From: SIG603 sp964370775
Lineage (GTDB): Bacteria > Bacillota > Clostridia > Oscillospirales > Acutalibacteraceae
DNA length: 64,000 nt
Reading direction: 5' to 3'
NCBI GenBank assembly: GCA_964370775.1
Contig: CAYJKT010000003.1
Span: 1-64,000 of the forward strand
Shown: positions 44,838 to 53,678 of the stretch, piece by piece
Layout of the letters: every line of letters begins with the position of its first letter
How positions within the stretch are numbered: position 1 is the stretch's first letter
The notes under the pieces: model-generated
The model's input: only the letters and a program-made list of their open reading frames with translations
The model's database searches: none
What the model was told of the DNA's origin: nothing
Made by a program: the position numbers and the translations under genes

Positions 44838-45305
44838 TTACAGAACAGGCAAGCCTTCATCTGGCACCCAGTCTTTAGCATATATTAATTTCCATTCTTT
44901 AATGGAATATCGCTCTTCATCATAGTTTAAGTCTAGTAATACATAAAGAATTTCTTCTTCATTTACACTTACATTAAAGCTTAATTTATTTACATCGCCA
45001 TCAGTGCTTAAAGTATAATCTTCACCTATGTTTTGGGTTACATACTCGATATACTCAGCTTCATTAGAAGATGTTTCATAAGCTTCTTTTAAAACAGAGT
45101 CAGCTGTCATAAGTTTTGCTTGTGCCTGTGCATCTGCATTATAGTACTCTACAGAGTTATCAGCAGTTAGCATACTTAAATTGTTATCAGCATTAGCAGA
45201 AACATAAGAAAGCGTTGCGAAAGTTATTAAACATAATAGAATAAACACCACAAGTATTAATGATGTTCCAATAGGCACACTCACTTGCCCATGTTTTTTA
45301 CTCAT
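44838..45305 (-). CDS. Single-pass membrane protein of the pilus-like operon
   Basis: 155 residues, not recognised as a named family. A short positively charged start (MSKKHGQ), one membrane helix (about 13-37, TSLILVVFILLCLITFATLSYVS), then an outside domain rich in acidic residues. Topology resembles a minor pilin, but there is no G-F-x3-E cleavage motif. Followed after 14 bases by pilT. Confidence 0.7.
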   Translation of the reverse strand: MSKKHGQVSVPIGTSLILVVFILLCLITFATLSYVSANADNNLSMLTADNSVEYYNADAQAQAKLMTADSVLKEAYETSSNEAEYIEYVTQNIGEDYTLSTDGDVNKLSFNVSVNEEEILYVLLDLNYDEERYSIKEWKLIYAKDWVPDEGLPVL

Positions 45306-45314
45306 AATTCTCTC

Positions 45315-45725
45315 CTATTCTGCAACATAATGCGAAGAAGACACAGTGAAGATACTTTCCTCACCCTTTGTTACTTCAACATCTAAAGTATACATTGCAC
45401 CCTCTATATTTTCAGTGAACTCCACTTTATACACTTCGTTTGAGCCAGCAAATCTGCCAGATTCATCTGCAAAAGCTGTATAAGTATTGCCGTCACCCTC
45501 AGCACTTAAACTGTTAATAAGTGAATTAATATCCGCACCGTTTGCTTTATATGATTCTACAACAGATTGAGCAACTAAAACAGCGTAATTTCTATCTACA
45601 CTTGCCTCGCTTTTTTGATGTGAAAGCACAAAGAGTTGTATGCACACTACAGAGGAGAGTGCAAAAAACAAAATTGATACAATTAGTTCCATCAAAAACA
45701 GTGCTGATCTTGAATGTGTGTTCAT
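45315..45725 (-). CDS. Prepilin-like protein
   Basis: 136 residues. A short basic leader (NTHSRSA), then LFLMELIVSILFFAL, in which Glu sits at position +5 if cleavage follows Ala rather than the usual Gly. This is the closest to a class III pilin signal in the operon. The remainder is a small soluble domain. It probably is a minor pseudopilin; Ala at -1 is tolerated in some prepilins. Confidence 0.65.
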   Translation of the reverse strand: MNTHSRSALFLMELIVSILFFALSSVVCIQLFVLSHQKSEASVDRNYAVLVAQSVVESYKANGADINSLINSLSAEGDGNTYTAFADESGRFAGSNEVYKVEFTENIEGAMYTLDVEVTKGEESIFTVSSSHYVAE

Positions 45726-45735
45726 ATAAAACTCC

Positions 45736-46212
45736 TTACTCTACTGAAATAGTCATAGCAGATGACTTGCCGTCGTTGCCGACCACGCTAAATTCATAAA
45801 GATTATCAGATATTTGCTCCATGTCAAATTCTTTTATCTCTATTAATTTTTGTCCTGCCATTAGTGATGGTACTAAATCTTTGCGAGTAAAAACCTCGCA
45901 CAAATATCCATCGTTTAAATATATATATTTAATATAAGCAACTTCTTCTATAGTTTCTTCCATTGCAAGTGCCTCAACACCTTCAATTTCAGATATATAG
46001 ATACCATCTTCTATATTGTTTTGCCTTATTTGCTTTGTTACAAATGTCAGTGCTGTTCTGGAGCTAAATGTTGTCTCCATATTTTCTGCTGTGTTTTTGT
46101 AAACTTCTGAACCAAAATACACAACAACCAAAATAGACACTGCGAATACAGCAAACAAAGCCAAAGTGAAGATTAAATCCACCATGTGGTTGTTTTTTGA
46201 ATTAAATTGCAT
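45736..46212 (-). CDS. DUF4860-like pilus-associated protein
   Basis: 158 residues with a membrane helix at about 10-32 (MVDLIFTLALFAVFAVSILVVVYFG), then a beta-rich domain. It resembles DUF4860 proteins of clostridial type II secretion/type IV pilus gene groups. It has no Gly-Phe cleavage site. Start and stop are separated from the neighbours by 8-10 bases, a tight operon. Confidence 0.65.
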   Translation of the reverse strand: MQFNSKNNHMVDLIFTLALFAVFAVSILVVVYFGSEVYKNTAENMETTFSSRTALTFVTKQIRQNNIEDGIYISEIEGVEALAMEETIEEVAYIKYIYLNDGYLCEVFTRKDLVPSLMAGQKLIEIKEFDMEQISDNLYEFSVVGNDGKSSAMTISVE

Positions 46213-46220
46213 ATTTTACC

Positions 46221-46547
46221 TTACTTTCTTATAATTGTAATATCCGGCATTAAATTAGCAGCAAATCCGTTTAGATACACAGTATATTTACTTTCGTCTA
46301 TCTGAATTCCATAATGCTCTACCAAATAATCAATCGAGCTAGGGTATGCCCCTGTTGTCGAGTATGTGTGAACACATGACCTCACGATAGCATCTTCAAG
46401 CGCTTTATACTCTTGTTCGATACTAGACTGATTAAGTGAGCTAATTCCATTACTTATTAAAAGAAAAAACGCTAGAAATATTACAACGTATAGAATGTAT
46501 CTAGGAAAACTGAATTTTCTGTTAGAAAAAGCGTATTTTACATCCAT
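46221..46547 (-). CDS. Small pseudopilin-like protein
   Basis: 108 residues: one N-terminal membrane helix (about 18-35) and a soluble tail with the GAYPSSIDYLVEHYGI segment typical of pilin-like globular heads. The GxxP pattern is common in type II secretion pseudopilins. No consensus prepilin peptidase site. Located between pilC and the DUF4860-like gene. Confidence 0.6.
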   Translation of the reverse strand: MDVKYAFSNRKFSFPRYILYVVIFLAFFLLISNGISSLNQSSIEQEYKALEDAIVRSCVHTYSTTGAYPSSIDYLVEHYGIQIDESKYTVYLNGFAANLMPDITIIRK

Positions 46548-46572
46548 AATAATCTCCGTTCAATCTTAAAGT

Positions 46573-47634
46573 TTAACCAATTTGTGAAATAATGTTCATT
46601 AGTGGCAACATAACTGATAATAAAACTGCACCAACTATAACTGACAAAAATGCAACCAAGCTAGGCTCTATAATAGCGATAACACTTGCAAGTTTTTGGT
46701 TAACTTCAATATCGTATCTTTCGCTAATGTTTTTCATAACATTGTCAACAGTACCTGTTTTAAAGCCAACTGCTAACATTCTTGCATTAACACCACCAAA
46801 AATTTGGTTGTCGGATATAGCTTTATCAAAGCTTTTTCCATCTGCAATTGCGTCTCTACAATTTTTGATTTTTTCTCTTAAATTATCATTATCAACTAGT
46901 TTTTCAACTAAATCTAAGCTCTCGTCAGTGTCTAATCCACTTGAAAGCATTAATGACATACCATTTGCAAATCTAGCAGTAGCAATTTTTTCTACAATTC
47001 CACGTGTTAAGAAGAATTTTGCTCTGAATGATTTAAACCACGCTCTACCTTTTTCTGTATAGATTAATAACGCTACGGCTACCAAAATTAAACCAGCAAT
47101 ACCAAATACTACAACCATGTTTTCTCTAACAACTGTACCCATGTCTAAAATTGTTTTAGAAAAACCTGTTACCTCGCCACCTAGTTGTTCAAAAACTGAG
47201 TTAAACACAGGCATAACTTGAACAACAAGAACACCGATAACGATAAGCATCATAACTATCATAATCATAGGATAAGTAACCGAGTGCTTAATTGCAGCTT
47301 GCATGTCTTCTTCTTTTTTATAGTACTCTGCAAGAGAAGTGAAAACGTCGTCTAATTTACCTGACATCTCACCAATTTTAACCATGTGTATCATATATGA
47401 CGGAAAAACGCCGACATTTTCTAGCGCAGTAGAAAACGGTAATGCCATTTCAACATCGTCAATCAGTTTGGTAATAATCTCTTTACCAGCACCTTCTTTA
47501 GTTTCTTCCTCCATAATATAAAGACCTTCTGTGGTAGTGATACCAGCTTTTAGAATTATAGAGAACTGCTCGCAGAAAGCAGCTAAGTCGCCAAAAGGCA
47601 ATGTTTTTATGTTAGTAGGTGAATTTTTTGACAT
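46573..47634 (-). CDS. pilC: PilC/GspF inner-membrane platform protein
   Basis: 353 residues with the duplicated GspF domain: soluble part, helix (about 130-150), second soluble repeat, and a C-terminal helix (VGAVLLSVMLPLMNIIS). FCEQFSIILKAGITTTEGL and ARFANGMSLMLSSGLDTDESL are the two repeats. The start at 47634 follows AAGGAG by 8 bases and overlaps the upstream transglutaminase gene by 23 bases. It would anchor the assembly ATPase in the membrane. Confidence 0.9.
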   Translation of the reverse strand: MSKNSPTNIKTLPFGDLAAFCEQFSIILKAGITTTEGLYIMEEETKEGAGKEIITKLIDDVEMALPFSTALENVGVFPSYMIHMVKIGEMSGKLDDVFTSLAEYYKKEEDMQAAIKHSVTYPMIMIVMMLIVIGVLVVQVMPVFNSVFEQLGGEVTGFSKTILDMGTVVRENMVVVFGIAGLILVAVALLIYTEKGRAWFKSFRAKFFLTRGIVEKIATARFANGMSLMLSSGLDTDESLDLVEKLVDNDNLREKIKNCRDAIADGKSFDKAISDNQIFGGVNARMLAVGFKTGTVDNVMKNISERYDIEVNQKLASVIAIIEPSLVAFLSVIVGAVLLSVMLPLMNIISQIG

Positions 47635-48598
47635 AATTATCTCCTTCTCCAATATATTGCTTTAATGATGATGAATTATTGTTATCTCCGAATGTAGGGT
47701 CAACCAATTCCCAATCTAAACCATCAAATTCTATAATATTATCCATCCAACCAGTTTCTTCTGTATATACAGATACCCACGCGTGGTATATTCCACTTGC
47801 ATACCCTAATACCATTTTAGTAGGAACGCCTTGCGAGCGTAACATCGCTGTCATTACTGCTGCGTAGTCAAAACATATTCCAGCATTTGTGTCTACTACT
47901 TCATCAAGCACTGGTAGATATCCAGCAATTTCACCACTTCTAGCTTGATCAGCTTGACTTTCATCGTACTCTATAGTTTTCATTGTGTAATTATAAACAG
48001 CTGCTATGAACGATAAATCATCACTAGTTCCTTCGTATAGTTTTTTAGCTTCAGTAATAGCTTTTGTAGTCTCACTAAAATCTACAAATTGATTAGAATG
48101 AAGAAACGGACCAAATGGTTCATCTAATGTAATGTCTAGTGAAAGCGTATCAGCAGTACTGTAACTATCGCCCTCTACTTGTTCAAACATAGTAAATACA
48201 TAAGTAGCATCACCCTCAGTTATTGGAATAACCTGTGGACCTGTTTTTCCGTGAAAATCGTAATAGTATGTAGAGCTACCCTCTGCCATAGTAGAATAAT
48301 TTATTCCGAGTTTAATTTTGCCAGTGTGGCTTCCTAAGTAATTTACAACAACGTAACCTAAACCTGCATTTGTGTAGTCCACACTCATACCCGGACCTTG
48401 ATATACATCAATTCCAGCAGCAACTGGGATACTCTCACTAACATCAACTGCACTTCTGAGAGGAGTCTCACTTATCTGTACCTCAGGTTCGCTACCTCCA
48501 CCTAAACTTGGAACCAGCTCCGAAACCTGTTCACATCCTGTCATAAGAATTGCAATGGCAAAGATAGTGAAAAACAATATCAATTTTTTATATTTCAT
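47612..48598 (-). CDS. Transglutaminase-like lipoprotein
   Basis: 328 residues. The signal peptide ends in LMTGC22, a lipobox. The C-terminal half holds a transglutaminase/protease-like core with Cys242 (GICFDYAAV), His272 (YHAWV) and Asp300 (VDPTFGD) in the right order. The first half (about 60-170) is beta-rich. It overlaps pilC by 23 bases, so it is likely part of the same assembly, perhaps cutting or cross-linking fibre subunits or peptidoglycan. First gene of the operon. Confidence 0.82.
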   Translation of the reverse strand: MKYKKLILFFTIFAIAILMTGCEQVSELVPSLGGGSEPEVQISETPLRSAVDVSESIPVAAGIDVYQGPGMSVDYTNAGLGYVVVNYLGSHTGKIKLGINYSTMAEGSSTYYYDFHGKTGPQVIPITEGDATYVFTMFEQVEGDSYSTADTLSLDITLDEPFGPFLHSNQFVDFSETTKAITEAKKLYEGTSDDLSFIAAVYNYTMKTIEYDESQADQARSGEIAGYLPVLDEVVDTNAGICFDYAAVMTAMLRSQGVPTKMVLGYASGIYHAWVSVYTEETGWMDNIIEFDGLDWELVDPTFGDNNNSSSLKQYIGEGDNYVKKFTY

Positions 48599-48637
48599 AT
48601 TACATGCCTTTCGATCAACAAAACTTATCTTGCTTCC

Positions 48638-48666
48638 ATTTTATCACATTAAATAAAAAAAATCAA
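48638..48666 (-). promoter_or_regulatory. Promoter of the pilus-like operon
   Basis: On the minus strand, TTGATT (48666-48661), 17 bases, TAAAAT (48643-48638), about 40 bases upstream of the transglutaminase start. Confidence 0.6.
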
Positions 48667-48979
48667 TTATCTACTTGATAAATAGATAAAAATATAGATG
48701 CACTAATTATATTTATTTTATGAAAAACTATCAAATACTAGTCTTATCAAAAATTTTAACATTATATTTGTTGTAATGATATGAATTTAATGTTAATTAG
48801 TTCGCAGAAATTAACTTAAATGTTAGTTTTTGAACTAATGCTTATTGACAATATGTGTGTTTATAGTGTTTTCGTTATAAGCATATTGCTCGTTCCATAC
48901 AATTTCATATAAATTTTGTTTTGAAAAAACTCTAAGTGGATTTTCATGCATTATATTAATTTTGCTATATTTACAATCA
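48667..48979. other. AT-rich intergenic stretch
   Basis: About 310 bases without a gene. It contains a distant inverted repeat, ATTAGTTC (48796-48803) and GAACTAAT (48832-48839). Nothing else was recognised. Confidence 0.5.
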
Positions 48980-49005
48980 AAAAATCAGCCTTTCGGCTGA
49001 TTTTC
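48980..49005 (-). terminator. Terminator of the sulfatase/small membrane protein unit
   Basis: AAAATCAGCC pairs with GGCTGATTTT around a TTTC loop, with a T-run on the minus strand. Confidence 0.85.
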
Positions 49006-49011
49006 TAAATT

Positions 49012-49233
49012 TCAATATTTCTTTTTAACAGCATACTTTATCAGACAACATGTTCCAACCACGACTACTGCAACCACTCCATACACTAAAATACTTGTGT
49101 ACCACGGAGAAGAATTGGCAATATAAAAGTCAGGGTTATTAGAATAATGAATAGTTTTATATATCACATTTCCAATAAAAGCTCCTATAAAGACACTCAT
49201 TATAGTGTTAAGCATATTATTTACTTTTTTCAC
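49012..49233 (-). CDS. Small two-helix membrane protein
   Basis: 73 residues, unrecognised. Membrane helices at about 8-25 and 45-66, basic ends. The GTG start at 49233 is preceded by AAAGGGTGAT. It follows the sulfatase by 25 bases on the same strand, so it may be co-transcribed. No function can be assigned. Confidence 0.6.
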   Translation of the reverse strand: MKKVNNMLNTIMSVFIGAFIGNVIYKTIHYSNNPDFYIANSSPWYTSILVYGVVAVVVVGTCCLIKYAVKKKY

Positions 49234-49258
49234 TATTTATCACCCTTTGTTTTACATA

Positions 49259-50764
49259 TTACCCTTTTATATCGTTAGTTTCTTTTTTTCTTGTTGCAAA
49301 TTCCATTGGTAGCCCTGTGTCATAGTCCATTTGTCTTGGCTCATACTCTTCGTTCTCTCTTTGTCTTGTGTAGCCGTCATTTTCCCATGTGATTTGCTTG
49401 TCTGTTCTCCACGGTCTAACTAACCATTGATAACCTCTGTATAAGTCACGAGTTTGGTTCATGTGCTCGATTAATCTATCGTGCAACTCGTTACGCTCTG
49501 TAACATAGTTTTCGTCATTAATCAAGTTGTTAACCTCGTAAGGGTCATTTACTAAATCATAGAATTCATCGGTATCTAAAAGATTAACCACAAGCTTAAA
49601 TTTCTCTGTTGTAGCTGCACGAAGCATTTGCAAACCACCGAAACCGTCGTGGTCTACTTCATATCTTGTGAACTCAGTATAAACTGTGTCGTTGATTTTC
49701 ACACTAACATCTTTTATTTGAGGAAGTATGCTTTTGCCCTCTAAGACTTTTGGAAGCGGAAGTCCCATGTAATCCATAACAGTAGGCACAATGTCAATAT
49801 GGCTTGCAGGTTCTGTAATCACTTTACCTTTTTCGCCACCTCTAATGATAAACGGAATGTTCGCCGCCTCTTTATATGCAGTAGCATTTTTAGATTGAAG
49901 TCTATGGCTACCAAGCATATCGCCGTGGTCTGATGTAAAGATAACAAGTGCATCAGGCGCTACTTCGTTAATTTTGTCGATAACTCTGCCGATTTCATAA
50001 TCTACAAAAGAGTTGCAAGCTAAAAACAAGCTCAACATTTTAGAAGATTTATTAATCTCGCTCATGCTTTGGTTAATCATTTTACCAGACCATAGACGTT
50101 GAAGAAGTGGTTTTTTGCTTAAATCGTCAACAAAACCGGGGTTATCATCCCATTTAAAATCTTTGTACATTGTGTTAAACGGAGCTGGGCACAAGCACGG
50201 ACCATGTGGTTCGTCATAAGAAACTGTTAGGAAAAAGTCTTTGTCATGGTTGTTATCCAAGAATTTTAAAGCTCTGTTAGAACATCTGTGCCCATAAGTG
50301 AAGTCTTCTGTCATATCCTCAGCAAACGCAGTGTCAGGATTTCTAGAACGTATTCTATCCTCGTCGCTTAGTTCTTCAAGATAATTTTTCATGTCATACC
50401 AGTACTCTGGGTCGTAGCCGTCAGCAGCTTTACCCAAGCCAAAGTAATCGCTTCCGTCCAAATGCCATTTACCTATGTAAGCAGAATGAATTCCGTTGTC
50501 AGTTAGTCTTTGCCCTATTGTTTTGATGTTGTCACCCAACGCGATAGAGTTTGTAACCATACCATTTGTGTGTGGGAAAGTTCCTGTAAATAACGCAGAC
50601 CTTGCAGGGCCACAAACAGGTTGGCAAGTGTAAGCGTTCTCGTAACGAATACCCTCACTAGCTAATTTATCTAGGTTTGGTGTAATCATTTTGCTGTTTC
50701 CATAACAACCTAGCATATCTTTTCTTGTAGTATCTGTCATAATTAGTACAACTTGTCTTTTCAT
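49259..50764 (-). CDS. Sulfatase (formylglycine type)
   Basis: 501 residues of the arylsulfatase fold. The C51-x-P53-x-R55 motif in PVCGPARSALFTG is the site at which Cys becomes formylglycine. Asp11 and the later FTSDHGDMLGSH supply calcium ligands. There is no signal peptide, so it acts inside the cell, probably on imported sulfated glycan fragments. In anaerobes the Cys is usually converted by a radical-SAM maturase (anSME), which is not in the window. The exact substrate is unknown. Confidence 0.9.
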   Translation of the reverse strand: MKRQVVLIMTDTTRKDMLGCYGNSKMITPNLDKLASEGIRYENAYTCQPVCGPARSALFTGTFPHTNGMVTNSIALGDNIKTIGQRLTDNGIHSAYIGKWHLDGSDYFGLGKAADGYDPEYWYDMKNYLEELSDEDRIRSRNPDTAFAEDMTEDFTYGHRCSNRALKFLDNNHDKDFFLTVSYDEPHGPCLCPAPFNTMYKDFKWDDNPGFVDDLSKKPLLQRLWSGKMINQSMSEINKSSKMLSLFLACNSFVDYEIGRVIDKINEVAPDALVIFTSDHGDMLGSHRLQSKNATAYKEAANIPFIIRGGEKGKVITEPASHIDIVPTVMDYMGLPLPKVLEGKSILPQIKDVSVKINDTVYTEFTRYEVDHDGFGGLQMLRAATTEKFKLVVNLLDTDEFYDLVNDPYEVNNLINDENYVTERNELHDRLIEHMNQTRDLYRGYQWLVRPWRTDKQITWENDGYTRQRENEEYEPRQMDYDTGLPMEFATRKKETNDIKG

Positions 50765-50870
50765 ATTAACCTCTTTTTATGTTTTAATTAAACGTTTTTA
50801 CTTTTTTTATAATACACCTTTTTGTAGGAAAAATCAAGTGAAAATATTCTGTTAATACAAATTTTGAGAC

Positions 50871-50900
50871 AAAAAACGGCTACCATTTTGGTAACCGTTA
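50871..50900 (-). terminator. Terminator of the surface-protein gene
   Basis: AACGGCTACC and GGTAACCGTT form an imperfect 10-bp stem around a 5-base loop. On the minus strand it ends in a T-run. Confidence 0.75.
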
Positions 50901-50907
50901 TGTAAAA

Positions 50908-53445
50908 TTATTTATTTAGCTTTAACCATTTTTTTCTGTTTGCAAATACCACACTAATTCCAACAACAGATAAACCTAGTAATGTTATTAATAGAGTTAC
51001 GTTTGAGCTATCTCCTGTTGACGGAGTTTCTGTCTCTGTTGGTGTCGGTGTAGTAACAGGAGCTACTGCTATGTCTTCGAAAATTGCTATCACATATACA
51101 GGACTAGCCGGCATAACGAAAGTAGTTGTTGCACTTTTTGAGTCTGCAAGAGTTATACCACCAACGGAAACATTCCACTCAATAAACTTTTTGCCGTCAG
51201 GCACTATCGCTGTAATTGTAACTGTTTCACCCATAGCAACATATTCTACATTTGTAGTACCAACGCTTGCTGTACCACCATCTACTGCTAATGCATACTC
51301 TACATCAGGATTAAATTCGTAATTTGCTGTAATTGTAGCATCATTTGCCATCATAACAAACTGAGTGTTAGTATCTCTTGGATTATCCAGTGTAACTCCA
51401 TTTGCTGTCCAACCAGTAAATCTATATCCTTCTCTTGCACCTGCATTAATTGTTAAAACTTCGCCTACTGTGTGTGTAGTTGTACCTTTTGTGCCGTCAC
51501 CCTCATTATTTACTATTAGTGTGTGGCTTGTTTTTGTTGGTACTTGCATTACCGTGCTTGATGTACCTGTGCTTGTTGTAACACTTAATGTATTTTCGCC
51601 CTCTGGTAGAAATGCTAAGAACTCTTTATATAGAGTAACGCCGATACTTCCGTTAAACACTTTACCAACAACACCGTTATTCGCAGTATAGTTTGTGTAT
51701 TCAGTTAGCTCTCCGTTTGCACCGATTTTTAAGCTAACTCCATTTAATGTAACACCTGTAAGGTCATTAAAATCACCATCAAATATAGTAGTTTCATCTG
51801 TTCCAGTTTCTACTGTTCCGTTGTTTACTGTTAGTTTATAGCTTGCACTGCCTGCATAATAAATATCTGTTTTTTCTGCTGTTGCAGTAATAACTGCTGT
51901 ACCAGCGCCTACCATTGCCACTTCGCCAGTATCAGTATTTACTGTTGCTACACTCTCGTTACTACTTGTGTATGTTACTTTTGTTTGGTCACCACTTAAC
52001 ATAGGTTCTGCAGCATTAGTGTCGCCCATACTTGCTGTAATCTCAGTTTGTGAAAAGCTTAGCATTTGGTCTTTTAATCTAGTTCCTATTTGTATAGCGT
52101 CATTAAATGTGTCTATTGCTGTATTAAGCTCAATAACCATATTTGCTATTTGTTCATCTGTAGCATTAGCATTGTTAAAAACAGTTTCTGCGTTTGTAAT
52201 AGCTTGGTTAAATGCTGTCATAGTAGCTATAGGAACAAACTTTGTGCCATTAGTTACTGTGTCTACAGCACCGTCACTTTCAACTATACCTTCTTTTGCT
52301 TTGTTTGCATTATCAATTGCTGTTGTTAGTGCTGTTACGTCTGCTACTCTCAGCACTAAGTTTTCATTAATAATTCCCATTATATAAGTACTTGTCTCAC
52401 TTATTGTTAAATATTGTACATCACTTTGCACCACTGAAGTCGCAATTGTGTCACCAGCTACTGCTGAACTTGGTATTACAAGGTGCACCTTTGCATCTCC
52501 GCTTAAATCGCTTGCAATTGTTAAATTATCAATACCATTTCCAATTCCATTTTCATTAAGTACAACACCAGAATTATCACTTACATTACCAATTTTTGCA
52601 TTATTGCCTATTTCCAAATTAGAACTGACTGTAACACCACTATTATACATAGAACCACCATAAACATTATTAACAGTGCCACCTAATATTTTTAGGTTAG
52701 TGTTACCATTAACACCCTCATTAGCTCCGGCTCCATATATATCATCAACTTGAACGTTGTCTGATATAGTAATGTTTGTATCACCTGAAACATCACCGGT
52801 ATTGCTACCACCATGTACACTACCTAAAATTTTTGTGTTGCCTGATATTTCTAAGTTTGTGTCACCTAAGACGTCACCGCCCCAACCACCGGCAAAAACA
52901 AGCCTGCCAACTTCACCACCAGATATACTTACATTTGTGTTTGCAACGGAACTATAGCTACCATCACCACCTCCTAAGAGATTGTCAACAATCTTGCCAC
53001 CTGTCATAACTAAGTTTGTGTCACCTGTAACATCACCAGCCCAGCCACCAGCGTATATATTTCTAACAGTTCCACCTGTCATGGTAATCTTGGTACTAGA
53101 TACGACTTCATCCATAGCGCCACCAAATATCGAATATCCTGATAAATCTGAATTATCAACTGGTGCACGTGTAATGCCAGCAGCATGTAAAGATTGCTCA
53201 TCACCGTCTACCACACCATTAGCATTTGTGTCAATATAAATTGTAGTCGTTCCATCGCCACTACCAGCTTCAATTATTATAGCATTACCATTTGCATATA
53301 GCACGTTATAGGTATCATTCATAACAGGTTTTGATAAAAAATCAACTGGTTCTACTGCATAAACTTCTGTTTGAGTCGCAGGCATTAAAGCTAACACCAT
53401 GCTAAAAGCTAAAAAACTAGATAGCAACTTTTTGTTCTTTTTCAT
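50908..53445 (-). CDS. Cell-wall-anchored surface protein with beta-helix, FIVAR and Ig-like domains
   Basis: 845 residues. Signal peptide (about 1-30, ending VYA). Residues about 100-320 are imperfect repeats of GG-x-(V/I)-x-G-D-T-N-(L/I)-x-(I/M)-(T/S)-GG, which predict a parallel beta-helix. Then a FIVAR-like helical region (TTAIDNANKAKEGI to LNTAIDTFND), a Big_2-type Ig domain (VTYTSSNESVATVN), another Ig fold and a beta-grasp repeat (GYRFTGWTANG). The Thr/Pro stalk leads to TPSTGD, a membrane helix and a basic tail: a sortase signal of the variant PxTG type. The start at 53445 follows AGGAGA. Likely adhesion or glycan binding. Confidence 0.82.
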   Translation of the reverse strand: MKKNKKLLSSFLAFSMVLALMPATQTEVYAVEPVDFLSKPVMNDTYNVLYANGNAIIIEAGSGDGTTTIYIDTNANGVVDGDEQSLHAAGITRAPVDNSDLSGYSIFGGAMDEVVSSTKITMTGGTVRNIYAGGWAGDVTGDTNLVMTGGKIVDNLLGGGDGSYSSVANTNVSISGGEVGRLVFAGGWGGDVLGDTNLEISGNTKILGSVHGGSNTGDVSGDTNITISDNVQVDDIYGAGANEGVNGNTNLKILGGTVNNVYGGSMYNSGVTVSSNLEIGNNAKIGNVSDNSGVVLNENGIGNGIDNLTIASDLSGDAKVHLVIPSSAVAGDTIATSVVQSDVQYLTISETSTYIMGIINENLVLRVADVTALTTAIDNANKAKEGIVESDGAVDTVTNGTKFVPIATMTAFNQAITNAETVFNNANATDEQIANMVIELNTAIDTFNDAIQIGTRLKDQMLSFSQTEITASMGDTNAAEPMLSGDQTKVTYTSSNESVATVNTDTGEVAMVGAGTAVITATAEKTDIYYAGSASYKLTVNNGTVETGTDETTIFDGDFNDLTGVTLNGVSLKIGANGELTEYTNYTANNGVVGKVFNGSIGVTLYKEFLAFLPEGENTLSVTTSTGTSSTVMQVPTKTSHTLIVNNEGDGTKGTTTHTVGEVLTINAGAREGYRFTGWTANGVTLDNPRDTNTQFVMMANDATITANYEFNPDVEYALAVDGGTASVGTTNVEYVAMGETVTITAIVPDGKKFIEWNVSVGGITLADSKSATTTFVMPASPVYVIAIFEDIAVAPVTTPTPTETETPSTGDSSNVTLLITLLGLSVVGISVVFANRKKWLKLNK

Positions 53446-53562
53446 AAATTCTCCTAATAATATCTTGTTTATATCAATACATTTTCTTACATAATTATAC
53501 AATTTTCATTATAGCAATATGTAATTAAAAAGTCAATAAAAAAGAGGTGATATATAACAAAA

Positions 53563-53603
53563 ATGTCCAGTATAATCACATTAAGCGAAATTATACTGAA
53601 CAT
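53563..53603. repeat. Inverted repeat between the surface-protein gene and spoIIID
   Basis: ATGTCCAGTATAAT (53563-53576) pairs with ATTATACTGAACAT (53590-53603) with one mismatch and a 13-base centre, then CTTTTT on the plus strand. It resembles either a terminator or a short insertion-derived repeat. Confidence 0.45.
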
Positions 53604-53616
53604 CTTTTTATAAAGT

Positions 53617-53648
53617 CCGTATTAAACACAAAAACCTAACATACATAT
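53617..53648 (+). promoter_or_regulatory. Possible SigE promoter of spoIIID
   Basis: CATACATAT (53640-53648) fits the SigE -10 element (CATACAnT), with CCGTATT (53617-53623) as a weak -35. spoIIID is SigE-dependent in B. subtilis, so the position fits. The -35 match is poor. Confidence 0.35.
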
Positions 53649-53678
53649 TATTATATAAAAGTATAAGGGTGTGTTGAT

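Noticed and set aside
50780..50810. AAACGTTT-like LacI operator ahead of the sulfatase and a similar word ahead of GH2 (11726-11732)
   Set aside because: The match is only 7-8 bases, lacks the surrounding palindrome, and no LacI-family gene is present.
52090..52663. Several plus-strand frames rich in Cys/Ile or Thr/Ser opposite the surface-protein gene
   Set aside because: They are antisense reflections of the repeat-rich minus-strand gene, without promoters or ribosome sites.
53563..53614. Short ORF of 16 codons with AGAGGTGAT ahead of the ATG
   Set aside because: It is wholly contained in the inverted repeat, and the peptide has no recognisable character.
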